A stretch of 58,358 bases of DNA from Hydrogenophilales bacterium 16-64-40 (GTDB lineage: Bacteria; Pseudomonadota; Gammaproteobacteria; Burkholderiales; Thiobacillaceae): positions 1-58,358 of the forward strand of contig NCGX01000017.1 in the NCBI GenBank assembly GCA_002256995.1, read 5' to 3'. Position 1 is the first letter of the stretch; each line of letters begins with the position of its first letter. Positions 34,388-44,653 of the stretch are shown one piece after another. The position numbers were made by a program, and so were the translations under genes. Under the pieces are notes generated by a model. It did not search any database and had not been told where the DNA came from. It was given only the letters and a program-made list of their open reading frames with translations.

Positions 34388-35677
34388 CTAGCTCAGGCCG
34401 TAACGCTTGAGCTTTCGATAAAGCGTGCGCTCGGTGATGCCGAGCGCGGTCGCCACCCGGTTTCGATGGCCGGCGTGTGCGACGAGCAGGGCGCGGATGT
34501 GGCTGCGCTCGACCTCGGCCAGTGGCTGGGTCTCGGGCAACGTCGGCGCCGGCACGGTGGGCAGATGCAGATCGGCGGCGCGGATCACGCCGTCGCGACA
34601 CGTCAGCACCGCACGCTGCAGCAGATTGCGCAGTTCGCGCACATTGCCCGGAAATTCATATGTCTGCAGCGCGGCCAGCGCGGTCGCCTCCAGCCGGCAC
34701 GCGCGACGCATGCCAGCGAGCCGCTTGAGCAGGAACGCCGCCAGCCCAGGGATGTCTTCGCGTCGCTCGCGCAGCGGCGGCAGGTCGACGTCGATGCCGG
34801 CCAGCCGGTAATACAGATCGAGCCTGAAGCGTTTCTCGTCCACCTCGTCCAGCAGGCGGCGATTGGTGGCCGATACCAACCGCACGTCGGCCTTCAGCGT
34901 GTGGGTGCCGCCGACGCGCCGGAATTCGCCGCTTTCCAGCACGCGCAACAGCTTGGCCTGCAAACCCAGCGGGATTTCCGCGACCTCGTCCAGAAACAGC
35001 GTGCCGCCGTCCGCCAGTTCGAACAGTCCCTTTTTCAGGCCGCTGCTACCCGAGAACGCACCGCGCTCGTGGCCGAACAACTCGCTCTCGAACAGGGTTT
35101 CCGGCACTGCGGCGCAGTTGATCACGATGAAGGCGCCGCCGGCCCGCGCTGAACGGGCGTGAATGAAACGTGCGGCGAGCTCCTTGCCGACGCCGGACTC
35201 GCCGAACAGCAGGATCGACGCCTCGCAGTCGGCCACCCGCGCCAGATTGTCGACGCAGGCCAGAAACGCGGCGGATTGCCCCACCATCTGCATGGCGTCG
35301 CAATCCGTGCCAACTTCGGCTTCCAGTGGGTAGATCTGTTCGCCCAGGTAGCGTTCGCCATTCGCGCCGCGCAGCGCATGGCCGCGTATGCGGGTGCGTT
35401 CGGGTTGGTTGTCGGCATGGAAATGCGTGTGCAGCACCTCGACCGTCTCGCCGTGCTCGAACAGGGCCTGATGCGGGCATTGCTCGCCGTTTTCGTGGCA
35501 GGGGCGCGCCGAGTGGTGCGACACGGCATGGCAGAACTGGCCGACGATGGCGCCGGGCGTGGCGCCATAGGCTTCGGCATAGCGCTGGTTGGCCGCCACG
35601 ATGCGGTAGTCACGGTCGATCACCACAAAAGGCTGGTCGTTGGTGTCGATGAGATCCTGCAGATCAATGGATGGCAT
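34388..35677 (-). CDS. fisR: FisR-type sigma-54 activator for sulfide oxidation
   Basis: 429 residues from the ATG at 35677 (AAAGGAGG upstream). N-terminal PAS-like domain (about 10-110), AAA+ domain (GESGVGKELAARFIH Walker A; ELFGHERGAFSG, the GAFTGA loop with Ser for Thr; LFLDEVAEIP Walker B) and a C-terminal Fis helix-turn-helix (NRVATALGITERTLYRKLKRYGL). Three N-terminal cysteines, C49, C60 and C67, have the same 11- and 7-residue spacing as the sulfane-sulfur-sensing C53/C64/C71 of Cupriavidus FisR. Divergent from a sigma-54-driven small gene plus sqr, with paired operator palindromes between. Very probably senses polysulfide and activates sqr. Confidence 0.88.
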   Translation of the reverse strand: MPSIDLQDLIDTNDQPFVVIDRDYRIVAANQRYAEAYGATPGAIVGQFCHAVSHHSARPCHENGEQCPHQALFEHGETVEVLHTHFHADNQPERTRIRGHALRGANGERYLGEQIYPLEAEVGTDCDAMQMVGQSAAFLACVDNLARVADCEASILLFGESGVGKELAARFIHARSARAGGAFIVINCAAVPETLFESELFGHERGAFSGSSGLKKGLFELADGGTLFLDEVAEIPLGLQAKLLRVLESGEFRRVGGTHTLKADVRLVSATNRRLLDEVDEKRFRLDLYYRLAGIDVDLPPLRERREDIPGLAAFLLKRLAGMRRACRLEATALAALQTYEFPGNVRELRNLLQRAVLTCRDGVIRAADLHLPTVPAPTLPETQPLAEVERSHIRALLVAHAGHRNRVATALGITERTLYRKLKRYGLS

Positions 35678-35691
35678 GGCGACCTCCTTTT

Positions 35692-35722
35692 TGTCATGAC
35701 ATATAGTAGTAATGTCATGACA
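35692..35722. promoter_or_regulatory. tandem palindromic enhancer sites for the FisR-like activator
   Basis: Two identical palindromes TGTCATGACA at 35692-35701 and 35713-35722, centres 21 bp (two helical turns) apart, within a larger symmetric block flanked by TTTTT and AAAAA. They lie ~75-100 bp upstream of the sigma-54 promoter and 14 bp before the activator's own start codon, fitting both activation and autoregulation. Confidence 0.82.
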
Positions 35723-35794
35723 AAAACGCCATGGCGGCGCTGGGGCGATTCTGCCGAATGGCCTGGAACCCAATGATTACAAGACTTACCCGGT

Positions 35795-35810
35795 TGGCAC
35801 GCCTGTTGCA
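35795..35810 (+). promoter_or_regulatory. sigma-54 promoter of the sqr operon
   Basis: TGGCACGCCTGTTGCA, an exact match to TGGCACG-N4-TTGCW. Predicted start about 35822, leaving a ~31-base leader before the small gene at 35853. Confidence 0.87.
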
Positions 35811-35852
35811 TTCAATGATGGGGCATTCCCCCACAACAGGATGGAGATCAAC

Positions 35853-36056
35853 ATGTCTGAAAACAAGAACTGGAAGCTGCAACCCGGCGTGAACCTCGCC
35901 CCGGAAATGGTCGACGAGGTGGCCAAGATCGCCTGTGCCCTGAAGAGCCTGTCGGCCTACACCACCTTCGCCTTGGAGCGCGAGGACTGCCCGGAGGATC
36001 TGCGGAAGATCGTGGAAGAGGGCCTGGATGCCATGGGCCGCATCTTCCAGTGGTAA
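35853..36056 (+). CDS. 67-residue protein co-transcribed with sqr, unknown
   Basis: Starts MSENKNWKLQPGVNLAPEMV, helical and acidic, with two cysteines (KIACALKSLSAY, REDCPEDL). No membrane segment or signal peptide. GGAG lies six bases before the ATG. It is the first gene after the sigma-54 promoter and 40 bp before sqr, so it is part of the sulfide response. No family recognised; possibly a sulfur-carrier or SQR partner (inference). Confidence 0.75.
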   Translation: MSENKNWKLQPGVNLAPEMVDEVAKIACALKSLSAYTTFALEREDCPEDLRKIVEEGLDAMGRIFQW

Positions 36057-36096
36057 TCCCCACGCCTACCCGACACAGCACAAGGAGCGACAACAA

Positions 36097-37365
36097 ATGG
36101 CACACATCGTGATTATGGGCGCCGGCATCGGCGGAATGACCATGGCGTATGAAATGCGCGAAGAGGCACGCAGCGAAGACCGTGTCACCGTGATTTCCAA
36201 CCTGCCGTATTTTCAGTTCACCCCGTCCAATCCGTGGGTGGGGGTCAACTGGCGCAGCCGGGACGACATCACCATTCCGGCCGCGCCGTATCTGAACAAG
36301 AAGAACATCGACTTTATCGCGGTGGGTGCGGCGCGGGTGCATCCGGATCGCAACCAGGTCGAACTGACGGACGGCCAGATCGTGGACTACGACTTTTTGA
36401 TCATCGCGACCGGCCCCAAGCTGGCGTTCGACGAAGTGCCAGGCCTGGGACCGGAGGGCCATACCCAGTCGGTCTGCGTGGTCGAACACGCGGTGGCCGC
36501 GGGCCGCGCGTGGGATGACTTTGTGAAGAACCCGGGGCCCATTGTGGTGGGCGCAGTGCAGGGTGCGTCCTGCTACGGACCGGCCTACGAGTTCGCCATG
36601 ATCATGGACACCGATCTGAAAAGGCGCAAAATCCGCGACCGCGTGCCGATGACCTACGTGACGGCCGAGCCTTATATCGGCCATCTGGGCCTGGGCGGCG
36701 TCGGCGATTCGAAAGGCATGCTGGAATCCGCGATGCGCGACCGCCACATCAAGTGGATCTGCAACGCAAAAGTCACCAAGGTCGAGGCCGGCAAGATGTT
36801 CGTCGCCGAGCACAACGACCGCGGCGAAGTCATCAAGGAACACGAACTGCCGTTTGCCTACTCGATGATGCTGCCGGCGTTCAAGGGCATCGACGCGGTG
36901 TTCGGCGTCGAGGGACTGGTCAATCCGCGTGGCTTCATCACCATCGACGCTCATCAGCGCAACCCGAAATTCCCCAATGTCTATGCGGTGGGCGTCTGCG
37001 TCGCCATCCCGCCGGTCGAGGTCACGCCGGTACCGACCGGCACGCCGAAGACCGGCTACATGATCGAATCCATGGTCACCGCCACCGCGCACAACATCCG
37101 CGCCGTGCTCGACGGCCGCGAGCCCACCGAGAAAGCCACCTGGAACGCCATCTGCCTGGCCGATTTCGGCGACACCGGCGCCGCCTTCGTGGCGCTGCCG
37201 CAGATTCCGCCGCGCAACGTCAACTGGTTCAAGGAAGGCAAATGGGTGCACCTGGCCAAGGTAGGGTTCGAGAAATACTTCATCCGAAAAATGAAAAAAG
37301 GCTCGACCGAGCCGCTGTACGAAAAATACGTACTCGGTTTGCTGGGCCTCAAAAAGCTCAAATAG
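36097..37365 (+). CDS. sqr: sulfide:quinone oxidoreductase, type I
   Basis: 422-residue FAD enzyme that oxidises sulfide to polysulfide at the membrane and passes electrons to quinone. It tracks the Acidithiobacillus ferrooxidans enzyme over its length: FAD motif IVIMGAGIGGMTMAYEM, PYFQFTPSNPWVGVNW, LIIATGPKLAF, SEPYIGHLG-like region AEPYIGHLGLGGVGDSKGML, TPVPTGTPKTGYMIESM. The three catalytic cysteines are conserved in QSVCVVEH, GASCYGPAYEF and WNAICLADFGD. The C-terminal amphipathic helices (VHLAKVGFEKYFIRKMKKG) attach it to the membrane. Regulated by the divergent FisR-like activator. Confidence 0.94.
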   Translation: MAHIVIMGAGIGGMTMAYEMREEARSEDRVTVISNLPYFQFTPSNPWVGVNWRSRDDITIPAAPYLNKKNIDFIAVGAARVHPDRNQVELTDGQIVDYDFLIIATGPKLAFDEVPGLGPEGHTQSVCVVEHAVAAGRAWDDFVKNPGPIVVGAVQGASCYGPAYEFAMIMDTDLKRRKIRDRVPMTYVTAEPYIGHLGLGGVGDSKGMLESAMRDRHIKWICNAKVTKVEAGKMFVAEHNDRGEVIKEHELPFAYSMMLPAFKGIDAVFGVEGLVNPRGFITIDAHQRNPKFPNVYAVGVCVAIPPVEVTPVPTGTPKTGYMIESMVTATAHNIRAVLDGREPTEKATWNAICLADFGDTGAAFVALPQIPPRNVNWFKEGKWVHLAKVGFEKYFIRKMKKGSTEPLYEKYVLGLLGLKKLK

Positions 37366-37387
37366 CGCCTCGCGACGCCAGCCTTCA

Positions 37388-37409
37388 AGCGCCTGCGGGC
37401 GCTTTTTTT
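37388..37409 (+). terminator. intrinsic terminator of sqr operon
   Basis: Stem AGCGCC/GGCGCT with loop TGCG, followed by seven T residues. It insulates the sulfide module from trpG. A TATAAT at 37435-37440 soon after is the likely -10 of a separate trpGDC promoter. Confidence 0.85.
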
Positions 37410-37434
37410 GTGTGGGTGAGGCCGGCTGCGCGGC

Positions 37435-37440
37435 TATAAT
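37435..37440 (+). promoter_or_regulatory. candidate -10 element of trpGDC
   Basis: TATAAT 60 bp before trpG and just after the sqr terminator. A good -35 was not identified (TTGTGT at 37409 would leave a 20-bp spacer). A promoter here would explain trpG expression now that trpE is separated. Confidence 0.5.
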
Positions 37441-37499
37441 TCTCCGCTCTTGGCGCAGGCGCTCACCTTCCCCGATGGCGTGACGCCGAAGGACACCCC

Positions 37500-38069
37500 A
37501 TGCTTTTGATGATCGACAATTACGATAGCTTCACCTACAACCTCGTGCAGTATTTCGGCGAGCTGGGGGAGGAGGTCAGGGTCGTTCGCAACGACGAGAT
37601 CGACCTCGCCGGCATCGCCGCCATGCGCCCCGACCACATCGTCGTTTCGCCCGGCCCCTGCACGCCCAACGAGGCGGGCGTGTCGGTGCCGCTGATCCGT
37701 GAATTCGCCGGCAGGATTCCCATCCTCGGCGTCTGCCTCGGTCACCAGAGCATCGGCCAGGCCTTCGGCGGCAAGATCGTGCGCGCCAAGGAGCTGATGC
37801 ACGGCAAGACCTCGATGATCCATCACACGGACAGCGGCGTATTCAAGGGCCTGCCCAATCCCTTCCGCGCCACCCGCTACCACTCGCTGGTGATCGAGCG
37901 CGCAAGCTTGCCGGACTGCCTGGAAATCACCGCGTGGACCGAGGATGGCGAAATCATGGGGGTGCGCCACAAGACCCTGGCGGTCGAAGGCGTGCAGTTC
38001 CATCCGGAATCGATCCTCACCGAACACGGCCACGCCATGCTGGCGAACTTCCTGAAGGAGCGCGTGTGA
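37500..38069 (+). CDS. trpG: anthranilate synthase component II (glutamine amidotransferase)
   Basis: 189 residues; supplies ammonia to TrpE. Class I amidotransferase: [33 protein letters not shown], nucleophile Cys in [17 protein letters not shown], and His-Glu in [13 protein letters not shown]. The AAGGA upstream supports the start. Its stop overlaps the trpD start (TGATG). Confidence 0.95.
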   Translation: MLLMIDNYDSFTYNLVQYFGELGEEVRVVRNDEIDLAGIAAMRPDHIVVSPGPCTPNEAGVSVPLIREFAGRIPILGVCLGHQSIGQAFGGKIVRAKELMHGKTSMIHHTDSGVFKGLPNPFRATRYHSLVIERASLPDCLEITAWTEDGEIMGVRHKTLAVEGVQFHPESILTEHGHAMLANFLKERV

Positions 38070-39085
38070 TGCAGTACAAGGATCTGCTGACTCTGCTGAT
38101 CGAGCGCCACGACCTGCCGCACGACACCATGCTCGGCGCGATGAACGCACTCATGGGGGGCGACTACACGCCGGCGCAGATCGCCGCCTTCCTGGTTGCA
38201 TTGCGCATGAAGGGCGAGACCGTGACCGAGATCGCCGCTGCCGCTGAAGTCATGCGCGCGCTGTCCGTCAAGGTGCCGCTCGCCGGCGTCGAGCATCTCG
38301 TCGACACCTGCGGCACCGGCGGCGACGGCGCCCACACCTTCAACATTTCCACCGCCGCCGCCTTCGTCGCAGCGGCCTGCGGCGCGCGCGTGGCCAAGCA
38401 CGGCGGGCGCTCGGTGTCGTCCACGTCGGGCAGCGCCGACGTGCTGGAGGCGCTGGGGGTCAACGTCAATCTGTCCCCGGAAAAAGTCGCCGAGGCGGTG
38501 AAGACAATCGGTGTCGGCTTCATGTTCGCGCCCAACCACCACAGCGCGATGCGGCACGCCGCGCCGGTGCGGCGCGAGATCGGTGTGCGCACGTTGTTCA
38601 ACCTGCTCGGCCCGATGACCAACCCGGCCGCGGCACCCAACCAGGTGATGGGCGTGTTCAGCCGTGAACTCACCGGCACCCTGGCGCGCGTGCTGCAGGC
38701 GCTGGACAGCCGCCACGTGCTGGTGGTCCACGCCGAGGAGGGGCTGGACGAGATTAGCCTGGCCTCGCCCACTTTCGTGGCCGAACTAAAAGACGGCCAT
38801 GTATCCGAATACGAACTCGAACCCGGCCTGTTCGGCTTGCCGCAGGTCGAGGCGAGCGAACTGGTGGTGAAGGGAACCGACGAGGCCGTCGAGATGTTGC
38901 TGGCCGCGCTGGAAAACCGCCACGCCGGCGCGTCCGCCATCGTCGCGCTCAATGCCGGCGCGGCCATTTATGTATCGGGCCGTGCCGCCAGCCTGATGGA
39001 CGGCGTGGCGCAGGCGCAGCGCGCGATTGCCAGCATGGCCGCACGCGACGTGCTCGAACACTATCGCCGCTTCAGCCAGTCATGA
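38069..39085 (+). CDS. trpD: anthranilate phosphoribosyltransferase
   Basis: 338 residues; transfers phosphoribosyl to anthranilate. PRPP-binding signature [76 protein letters not shown]. The chosen ATG at 38069 overlaps trpG; trpC starts within its last codons at 39082. Confidence 0.95.
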   Translation: MQYKDLLTLLIERHDLPHDTMLGAMNALMGGDYTPAQIAAFLVALRMKGETVTEIAAAAEVMRALSVKVPLAGVEHLVDTCGTGGDGAHTFNISTAAAFVAAACGARVAKHGGRSVSSTSGSADVLEALGVNVNLSPEKVAEAVKTIGVGFMFAPNHHSAMRHAAPVRREIGVRTLFNLLGPMTNPAAAPNQVMGVFSRELTGTLARVLQALDSRHVLVVHAEEGLDEISLASPTFVAELKDGHVSEYELEPGLFGLPQVEASELVVKGTDEAVEMLLAALENRHAGASAIVALNAGAAIYVSGRAASLMDGVAQAQRAIASMAARDVLEHYRRFSQS

Positions 39086-39870
39086 GCGACATCCTGGAAA
39101 AAATCCTCGCCACCAAGCGCACCGAGATCGCCGCCGGGCTGGCCCGTGTGCCGCTCGCAGAAATGCGCGCGCGTGCAGAAGCCGCATCCGCGCCGCGCGA
39201 CTTCGTCGGTGCGCTGCGCGCGAAAATCGCTGCCGGACAACCGGCAGTGATCGCCGAAATCAAGAAGGCCAGCCCCTCGAAAGGCGTGATCCGGCCCGAC
39301 TTTCGCTCCGCCGAGATCGCCGCCAGCTACGAGGCGGGTGGCGCCGCGTGCTTGTCGGTGCTCACCGACCGCGACTACTTCCAGGGCTGCGCCGACTATC
39401 TGGTCGAGGCGCGTGCCGCGTGCGCGCTGCCAGTGCTGCGCAAGGATTTCATCATCGACCCCTGTCAGGTCTATGAAGCGCGCGCGATGGGGGCGGACTG
39501 CATCCTGCTGATCGTCGCGGCGCTGGAACTGCCGGCGATGCAGGCACTGGAAGCACTGGCGCACGCGCTGGGCATGGCGGTGCTGGTGGAGTCGCACAAC
39601 GCCGAAGAGCTCGATGCCGCGCTGCAGCTGAAGACCCCCTTGCAGGGCATCAACAACCGCAACCTGCGCACCTTCGAGGTCAGCCTCGACATCACGCTGG
39701 CCTTGCTGCCGACAATCGGCCATGACCGTATCGTCATCACCGAGTCCGGCATCCTCGCCCCGGCCGACGTCGCCAGGATGCGCGGCCATGGCGTCAACGC
39801 CTTCCTGGTGGGCGAGGCCTTCATGCGTGCCGCCGATCCGGGCGTCGAACTGGCGCGGCTGTTCGCCTGA
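39082..39870 (+). CDS. trpC: indole-3-glycerol phosphate synthase
   Basis: 262 residues, a single-function TIM barrel: [111 protein letters not shown]. No TrpF fusion. It overlaps trpD by 4 bp (ATGA). Confidence 0.95.
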   Translation: MSDILEKILATKRTEIAAGLARVPLAEMRARAEAASAPRDFVGALRAKIAAGQPAVIAEIKKASPSKGVIRPDFRSAEIAASYEAGGAACLSVLTDRDYFQGCADYLVEARAACALPVLRKDFIIDPCQVYEARAMGADCILLIVAALELPAMQALEALAHALGMAVLVESHNAEELDAALQLKTPLQGINNRNLRTFEVSLDITLALLPTIGHDRIVITESGILAPADVARMRGHGVNAFLVGEAFMRAADPGVELARLFA

Positions 39871-39901
39871 ACCTGCTTCGAGCGAAAGGCGTGTAGGCGC
39901 G

Positions 39902-41407
39902 TCAGCGCTTGCCGCCGAATAGGCTCCCCAGCACCCCACGCATGATGGCGCGGCCGACCTGGCTGCCCATGGAGCGGGCCGCGGATTTCGCCAACGCCTC
40001 GACTGCCCCTTCACGACGACCGACGCCGCCGAGAATGTCCCCCAGCACGCCGCCTCCGCCTGCTGTGGGCTTGGCGGCGGCCTTGGCCTGCTGCTTCGCC
40101 TCCGCTTCCGCGGCTGCCGCCTGCGCCGCCTGCTCGGCGCGCGCCTTGAGAATTTCGTGGGCGGATTCGCGGTCGACCGTCTGGTCGTAGACGCCGGTCA
40201 CCAGCGAGGTCTGCATCAATTGCCGGCGCTGCGCGTCGGTAATGGGGCCGAGCTGTCCCTGCGGGGGCACGATGAATGCGCGCTCGACTACGCCGGGACG
40301 GCCCTTGGCGTCGAGGAAGGACACCAGCGCCTCGCCCACGCCGAGTTCGGTGATGACGGCGGCTTCGTCCAGCTCCGGGTTGTCGCGCATGGTTTCGGCG
40401 GCCGCGCGGACGGCCTTCTGATCGCGCGGCGAGAACGCGCGCAGCGCATGCTGCACCCGATTGCCGAGCTGCGACAGCACCTTGTCCGGCACATCGGCCG
40501 GATTCTGGGTGACGAAAAACACGCCGACACCCTTGGAGCGGATCAGTCGCACCACCTGCTCGATTTTCTCCACCAGCGCATCGGGCGCATCGGAAAACAG
40601 CAGGTGCGCCTCGTCGAAGAAGAACACCAGCTTCGGCTTGTCGAGGTCGCCCGCCTCGGGCAGGTTCTCGAAGAGTTCGGCCAAGAGCCACAGCAGCAGC
40701 GTGGCGTACATTTTCGGCGACTGCATCAGCTGGTCGGCCGACAGGATATTGATGACGCCGAGCCCGCGATCGGTCTGGATCAGGTCGTCGATGTTGAGCA
40801 TCGGCTCGCCGAAGATCTGCTCGCCCCCCTGCGATTCCAAGGACAACAGGCCGCGCTGGATGGCGCCGATGGAGGCGGCGGACACGTTGCCGTATTCGGT
40901 GGTGAACTGTTTTGCGTTCTCGCCGACGAAGGCGAGCAGGGTGCGCAGATCCTTCAGGTCCAGCAGCAGCAGGCCGTTGTCGTCGGCCACCTTGAACGCC
41001 AGATTGAGCACCCCGCTCTGGGTTTCGTTCAGGTCCAGCATGCGCGAGAGCAGCAGCGGCCCCATGTCCGACACGGTGGCGCGCACCGGATGGCCGCTTT
41101 TGCCGAAGGGGTCCCACAGGGTGACCGGATAGCCTTGGTAGGCAAAGCCTTCGAGCTTGAGCATCTCGACCCGCTCGGCCACCTTGGCGTTGCTGCCGCC
41201 CGGCTGCGAAACGCCCGACAGGTCGCCCTTCACGTCCGACATGAAGCACGGCACGCCGATGCGGGAGAAGTGCTCGGCCAGCGTCTGCAGGGTGACCGTC
41301 TTGCCGGTGCCGGTGGCGCCGGTGATGAGGCCGTGGCGGTTGGCCATCTGCGGCAGCAGGATGAGGTCGGTGCTGGCGTTCTTGGCGATAAGCAAGGGGT
41401 CGGTCAT
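39902..41407 (-). CDS. HerA-like ATPase (DUF853, YjgR family)
   Basis: 501 residues. Walker [17 protein letters not shown] at about residue 31, Walker [14 protein letters not shown], and [36 protein letters not shown], all characteristic of the YjgR/DUF853 group of HerA-FtsK-type ATPases. The C-terminus (from about 430) is Ala/Glu/Lys-rich followed by a Gly-rich tail. Cellular role unknown. Convergent with trpC. Confidence 0.88.
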   Translation of the reverse strand: MTDPLLIAKNASTDLILLPQMANRHGLITGATGTGKTVTLQTLAEHFSRIGVPCFMSDVKGDLSGVSQPGGSNAKVAERVEMLKLEGFAYQGYPVTLWDPFGKSGHPVRATVSDMGPLLLSRMLDLNETQSGVLNLAFKVADDNGLLLLDLKDLRTLLAFVGENAKQFTTEYGNVSAASIGAIQRGLLSLESQGGEQIFGEPMLNIDDLIQTDRGLGVINILSADQLMQSPKMYATLLLWLLAELFENLPEAGDLDKPKLVFFFDEAHLLFSDAPDALVEKIEQVVRLIRSKGVGVFFVTQNPADVPDKVLSQLGNRVQHALRAFSPRDQKAVRAAAETMRDNPELDEAAVITELGVGEALVSFLDAKGRPGVVERAFIVPPQGQLGPITDAQRRQLMQTSLVTGVYDQTVDRESAHEILKARAEQAAQAAAAEAEAKQQAKAAAKPTAGGGGVLGDILGGVGRREGAVEALAKSAARSMGSQVGRAIMRGVLGSLFGGKR

Positions 41408-41512
41408 GGCGGTTCCTGATTCCTGGATGCGGGAATTCTAGCGAGTTCAGCCGCGTCCCGTGTTTCAGCAATGAATAGAAGCGCTTGCTAATGTTGCAGG
41501 TATCATCGCGGC

Positions 41513-42853
41513 ATGATGAAAACAGGGGAAGCCGTGGCAACGGAACAGCGAATGCATGAAATCGTCATTGTGGGCGGCGGCGCGGGCGGACTGGAGCTGG
41601 CCACCCGGCTGGGCGACAAACTGGGCAGGAAGAAACGCGCGAACATCACGCTGATCGACGCCTCGCCCTCGCACCTGTGGAAACCGCTGCTGTATGAAGT
41701 CGCGGCGGGCAGCCTCGATTCGTATGCCGAGCGGCTGGAATACCTGGCGCAGGGGCACTGGCATCATTTCACGTTCCGCCTTGGCCGCATGGACGGCCTC
41801 GATCGCGCCCGCCAGGAAATCAGCGTCGCCCCGACGCTGGACGACGATGGCGTCGAGATCATCCCGCGCCGCAGCTTTCACTACGACACGCTGATCATCG
41901 CGGTGGGTTCGGTCGGCAACGACTTTGGCGTGCCGGGCGTGAAGGCGCATTGCATCATGCTCGACACCCCCGAGCAGGCACGCGAATTTCATCGCCGCCA
42001 CATCAACGCCTGCCTGCGCGCCAATACCCAGACGGCCACCGTGGCGCCCGGCCAGCTCACCGTCGGCATTGTCGGCGCGGGCGCCACCGGCGTCGAACTC
42101 GCGGCCGAACTGCACGACACCACGCGCGAACTGTCGGCCTACGGCATGGATAACATCGACCCCGACAAGAGCCTGAAGCTGCTCATCGTCGAGGCGTCCG
42201 ACCGCATTCTCCCGGGGCTGCCGCCACGCCTGTCGGCCGCCGCCGCCGAACGCCTGGCCGAACTGGGGGTGGAGATGCACACCAACGAGCGCATCGTCGA
42301 AGTGCGTGCCGACGGCATGCTCACCGCCGACGGCAAGCTCATTCCCGCCAGCATGATGGTGTGGTCGGCCGGCATCAAGGCGCCGGATTTTCTGAAGGAC
42401 ATCGACGGTCTGGAAACCAACCGCATCAACCAGCTGGTGGTGCGGCCGACGCTGCAGACCACTCGCGACGACAACATTTTCGCCTTCGGCGATTGCGCCG
42501 CCTGTCCCATGCCCGAAGGCGGTTTCGTGCCGCCGCGCGCACAGGCTGCGCACCAGCAGGCCAGCATGCTGGCGAAGTCCATCTGCCGTCGCTTTCGCGG
42601 CAAGCCGCTGCCCGAATACGTCTACCGCGACTACGGCTCGCTGGTCGCGCTCGGACGCTTTTCAACCGTCGGCAACTTGATGGGCACCCTCACCGGCGGC
42701 AGCATCATGATCGAAGGCACGCTGGCGCGGCTGGTGTACTGGTCACTGCACAAGATGCACGAGATCGCGCTGCATGGCTGGTTCAAGACTTCGCTCACGA
42801 CCTACGCCCACTTCATCAGCACGCCGACGCGGGCGAGGATCAAGCTGCACTAG
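41513..42853 (+). CDS. ndh: type II NADH:quinone oxidoreductase
   Basis: 446 residues as drawn; a GTG at 41534 preceded by AGGGGAA is an equally good start. Two dinucleotide-binding motifs, IVIVGGGAGGLELATRLG (FAD) and VGIVGAGATGVELAAELHD (NADH), then MMVWSAGIKAPDFL, NIFAFGDCAACP and PPRAQAAHQQASMLAKSI as in NDH-2 enzymes. A C-terminal hydrophobic/amphipathic region mediates membrane binding. Transfers electrons from NADH to quinone without proton pumping. Confidence 0.9.
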   Translation: MMKTGEAVATEQRMHEIVIVGGGAGGLELATRLGDKLGRKKRANITLIDASPSHLWKPLLYEVAAGSLDSYAERLEYLAQGHWHHFTFRLGRMDGLDRARQEISVAPTLDDDGVEIIPRRSFHYDTLIIAVGSVGNDFGVPGVKAHCIMLDTPEQAREFHRRHINACLRANTQTATVAPGQLTVGIVGAGATGVELAAELHDTTRELSAYGMDNIDPDKSLKLLIVEASDRILPGLPPRLSAAAAERLAELGVEMHTNERIVEVRADGMLTADGKLIPASMMVWSAGIKAPDFLKDIDGLETNRINQLVVRPTLQTTRDDNIFAFGDCAACPMPEGGFVPPRAQAAHQQASMLAKSICRRFRGKPLPEYVYRDYGSLVALGRFSTVGNLMGTLTGGSIMIEGTLARLVYWSLHKMHEIALHGWFKTSLTTYAHFISTPTRARIKLH

Positions 42854-42883
42854 TGTCGCAAATCATAAGATTCACGACACTAG
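42850..42883. terminator. bidirectional palindrome between ndh and ROK gene
   Basis: CTAGTGTCG and CGACACTAG, perfect 9-bp arms around a 16-base loop. It contains the stop codons of both convergent genes. There is no strong T-run, so it may be a weak or factor-dependent terminator. Confidence 0.5.
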
Positions 42884-43872
42884 TCATTCCACAGCCACGC
42901 CGCGCCGCGCACGCCGCTGGAATCGCCGAATGTCGGCGGCACCAGTTTGGTGTCGACTCGATCTGAAAAAACGTAGCGCGGCCACAACCTCGGCACCGTA
43001 TCGTAGAGGCGGGCGATGTTGGACAGCCCGCCGCCGAGCACGATGACGTCCGGATCGAGCAGGTTGATGACGCCGGCGAGCGCGCGCGCCAGGCGCTCCT
43101 CGTAACGCGCCAGCGTGGCGCTGCAGGGTCCGTAGCCCGCGTTCGCCAGCTGCACGATCTCGTGCGCGGGCAGCGCCTCGCCGCCGTAGCGCACGTGGTC
43201 GGCCGCCAGCGCCGGGCCCGACAGCCAGGTTTCGACGCAGCCTTTCTTGCCGCAGTAGCATGCCGGCGCGGCGTCGAGTTCGCGCGGGCTCGGCCACGGG
43301 TGCAGGATCGTCTCGCCGGTGGCGGGGTGCTGCCCGGTGCCGGCGCGGTCGGCCTGGGCGTGGGCGAACTGGAAGTAGGGCAGCGGCGAGTGCCCCCATT
43401 CGCCGGCGATGGCGTTGGCGCCGGTCAGCACATGGCCGCGCACCACCACGCCGCCACCGACGCCAGTACCCAAAATCACGCCGAACACGCTGTCGGCACC
43501 GGCGGCCGAACCGTCGGTGGCCTCCGACAGCGCCAGGCAGTTGGCGTCGTTGGCGAGCCGCAGCTCGCGGTTGAGCGCGCGCTCGAGGTCCTGCTGCAGC
43601 GGCCGGCCGTTGAGGCAGGTGGAGTTGCAGTTCTTCATCAGGCCGGACGCGGGCGAGATGGCGCCGGGGGTGCCGATGCCGATGCTGCCGCGCTGCCCGA
43701 GTTCGACTTCGGCCTGGTGCACCAGCGCGGCGACCGCGGCCACGGTGGCGAGGTAGTCGTCCTGCGGGGTCGGCACGCGGCGGCGCAGGATTTCGCCGCC
43801 GCCGGCGTCGAGCGCAATGAGTTCGATTTTGCTGCCGCCGAGGTCGATGCCGAATCGTAGAGGGGAAGCCAC
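42880..43872 (-). CDS. ROK family sugar kinase (fructokinase/glucokinase-like)
   Basis: 330 residues from a GTG at 43872. ATP-binding motif [15 protein letters not shown], substrate/phosphate motif [11 protein letters not shown], catalytic region [30 protein letters not shown], and the ROK zinc motif [18 protein letters not shown]. Probably phosphorylates fructose, glucose or a related sugar; the exact substrate cannot be read from sequence. Divergent from yebC. Confidence 0.87.
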   Translation of the reverse strand: MASPLRFGIDLGGSKIELIALDAGGGEILRRRVPTPQDDYLATVAAVAALVHQAEVELGQRGSIGIGTPGAISPASGLMKNCNSTCLNGRPLQQDLERALNRELRLANDANCLALSEATDGSAAGADSVFGVILGTGVGGGVVVRGHVLTGANAIAGEWGHSPLPYFQFAHAQADRAGTGQHPATGETILHPWPSPRELDAAPACYCGKKGCVETWLSGPALAADHVRYGGEALPAHEIVQLANAGYGPCSATLARYEERLARALAGVINLLDPDVIVLGGGLSNIARLYDTVPRLWPRYVFSDRVDTKLVPPTFGDSSGVRGAAWLWND

Positions 43873-43913
43873 GGTGTAAAATCTCCGGCTATCTAATTTG
43901 CGTTGGAATCAAC

Positions 43914-44645
43914 ATGGCAGGACATTCGAAGTGGGCCAACATCCAGCACCGCAAAGGGCGCCAGGATGCCAAGCGCGGCAAGGTCTTCACCAAGCTTATC
44001 AAGGAAATCACCGTGGCGGCCAAAATGGGCGGCGGCGACACCGGGATGAATCCGCGCCTGCGGCTGGCGATCGAGAAGGCCAAGGCCGAGTCGATGCCGA
44101 AGGACAACATCGAGAACGCGATCAAGCGCGGCACCGGCCTGCTCGAAGGCGTCAACTACGAGGAAGTGCGCTACGAGGGCTACGGCATCGGCGGCGTCGC
44201 GGTGATGGTCGACTGCCTCACCGACAACAAGACGCGCACCGTCGCCGACGTGCGCCACGCCTTCGTCAAGCACGGCGGCAACATGGGCACCGACGGCTGC
44301 GTGGCGTTCCAGTTCAAGCACTGCGGCCAGATCATCCTGGAGCCGGGCGCGAGCGAAGACGCGGTGATGGAGGCCGCGCTCGATGCCGGCGCCGAAGACG
44401 TCATCCCCAACGAGGACGGCTCGATCGAGGTGCTGACCTCGCCCGACCCCAAGGCGTTCGAGGCGGTGAAGGAGGCGCTGGAAAAGGCCGGCTTCAAACC
44501 GGCGGTCGCCGAGATCACCATGCGACCCGAAGCTGAAACCGAACTGACTGGCGACGACGCGCTGAAGATGCAGAAAATCCTGGACGCGCTCGATTCGCTC
44601 GACGACGTGCAGGAGGTCTACACCAACGCCGTGTTGCCGGAGTAA
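43914..44645 (+). CDS. yebC: YebC/PmpR family regulatory protein
   Basis: 243 residues, near-canonical: [84 protein letters not shown]. Members act as transcription regulators or as translation factors relieving ribosome stalling. It lies directly before ruvC as in most proteobacteria. Confidence 0.95.
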   Translation: MAGHSKWANIQHRKGRQDAKRGKVFTKLIKEITVAAKMGGGDTGMNPRLRLAIEKAKAESMPKDNIENAIKRGTGLLEGVNYEEVRYEGYGIGGVAVMVDCLTDNKTRTVADVRHAFVKHGGNMGTDGCVAFQFKHCGQIILEPGASEDAVMEAALDAGAEDVIPNEDGSIEVLTSPDPKAFEAVKEALEKAGFKPAVAEITMRPEAETELTGDDALKMQKILDALDSLDDVQEVYTNAVLPE

Positions 44646-44653
44646 TTCAGCCT

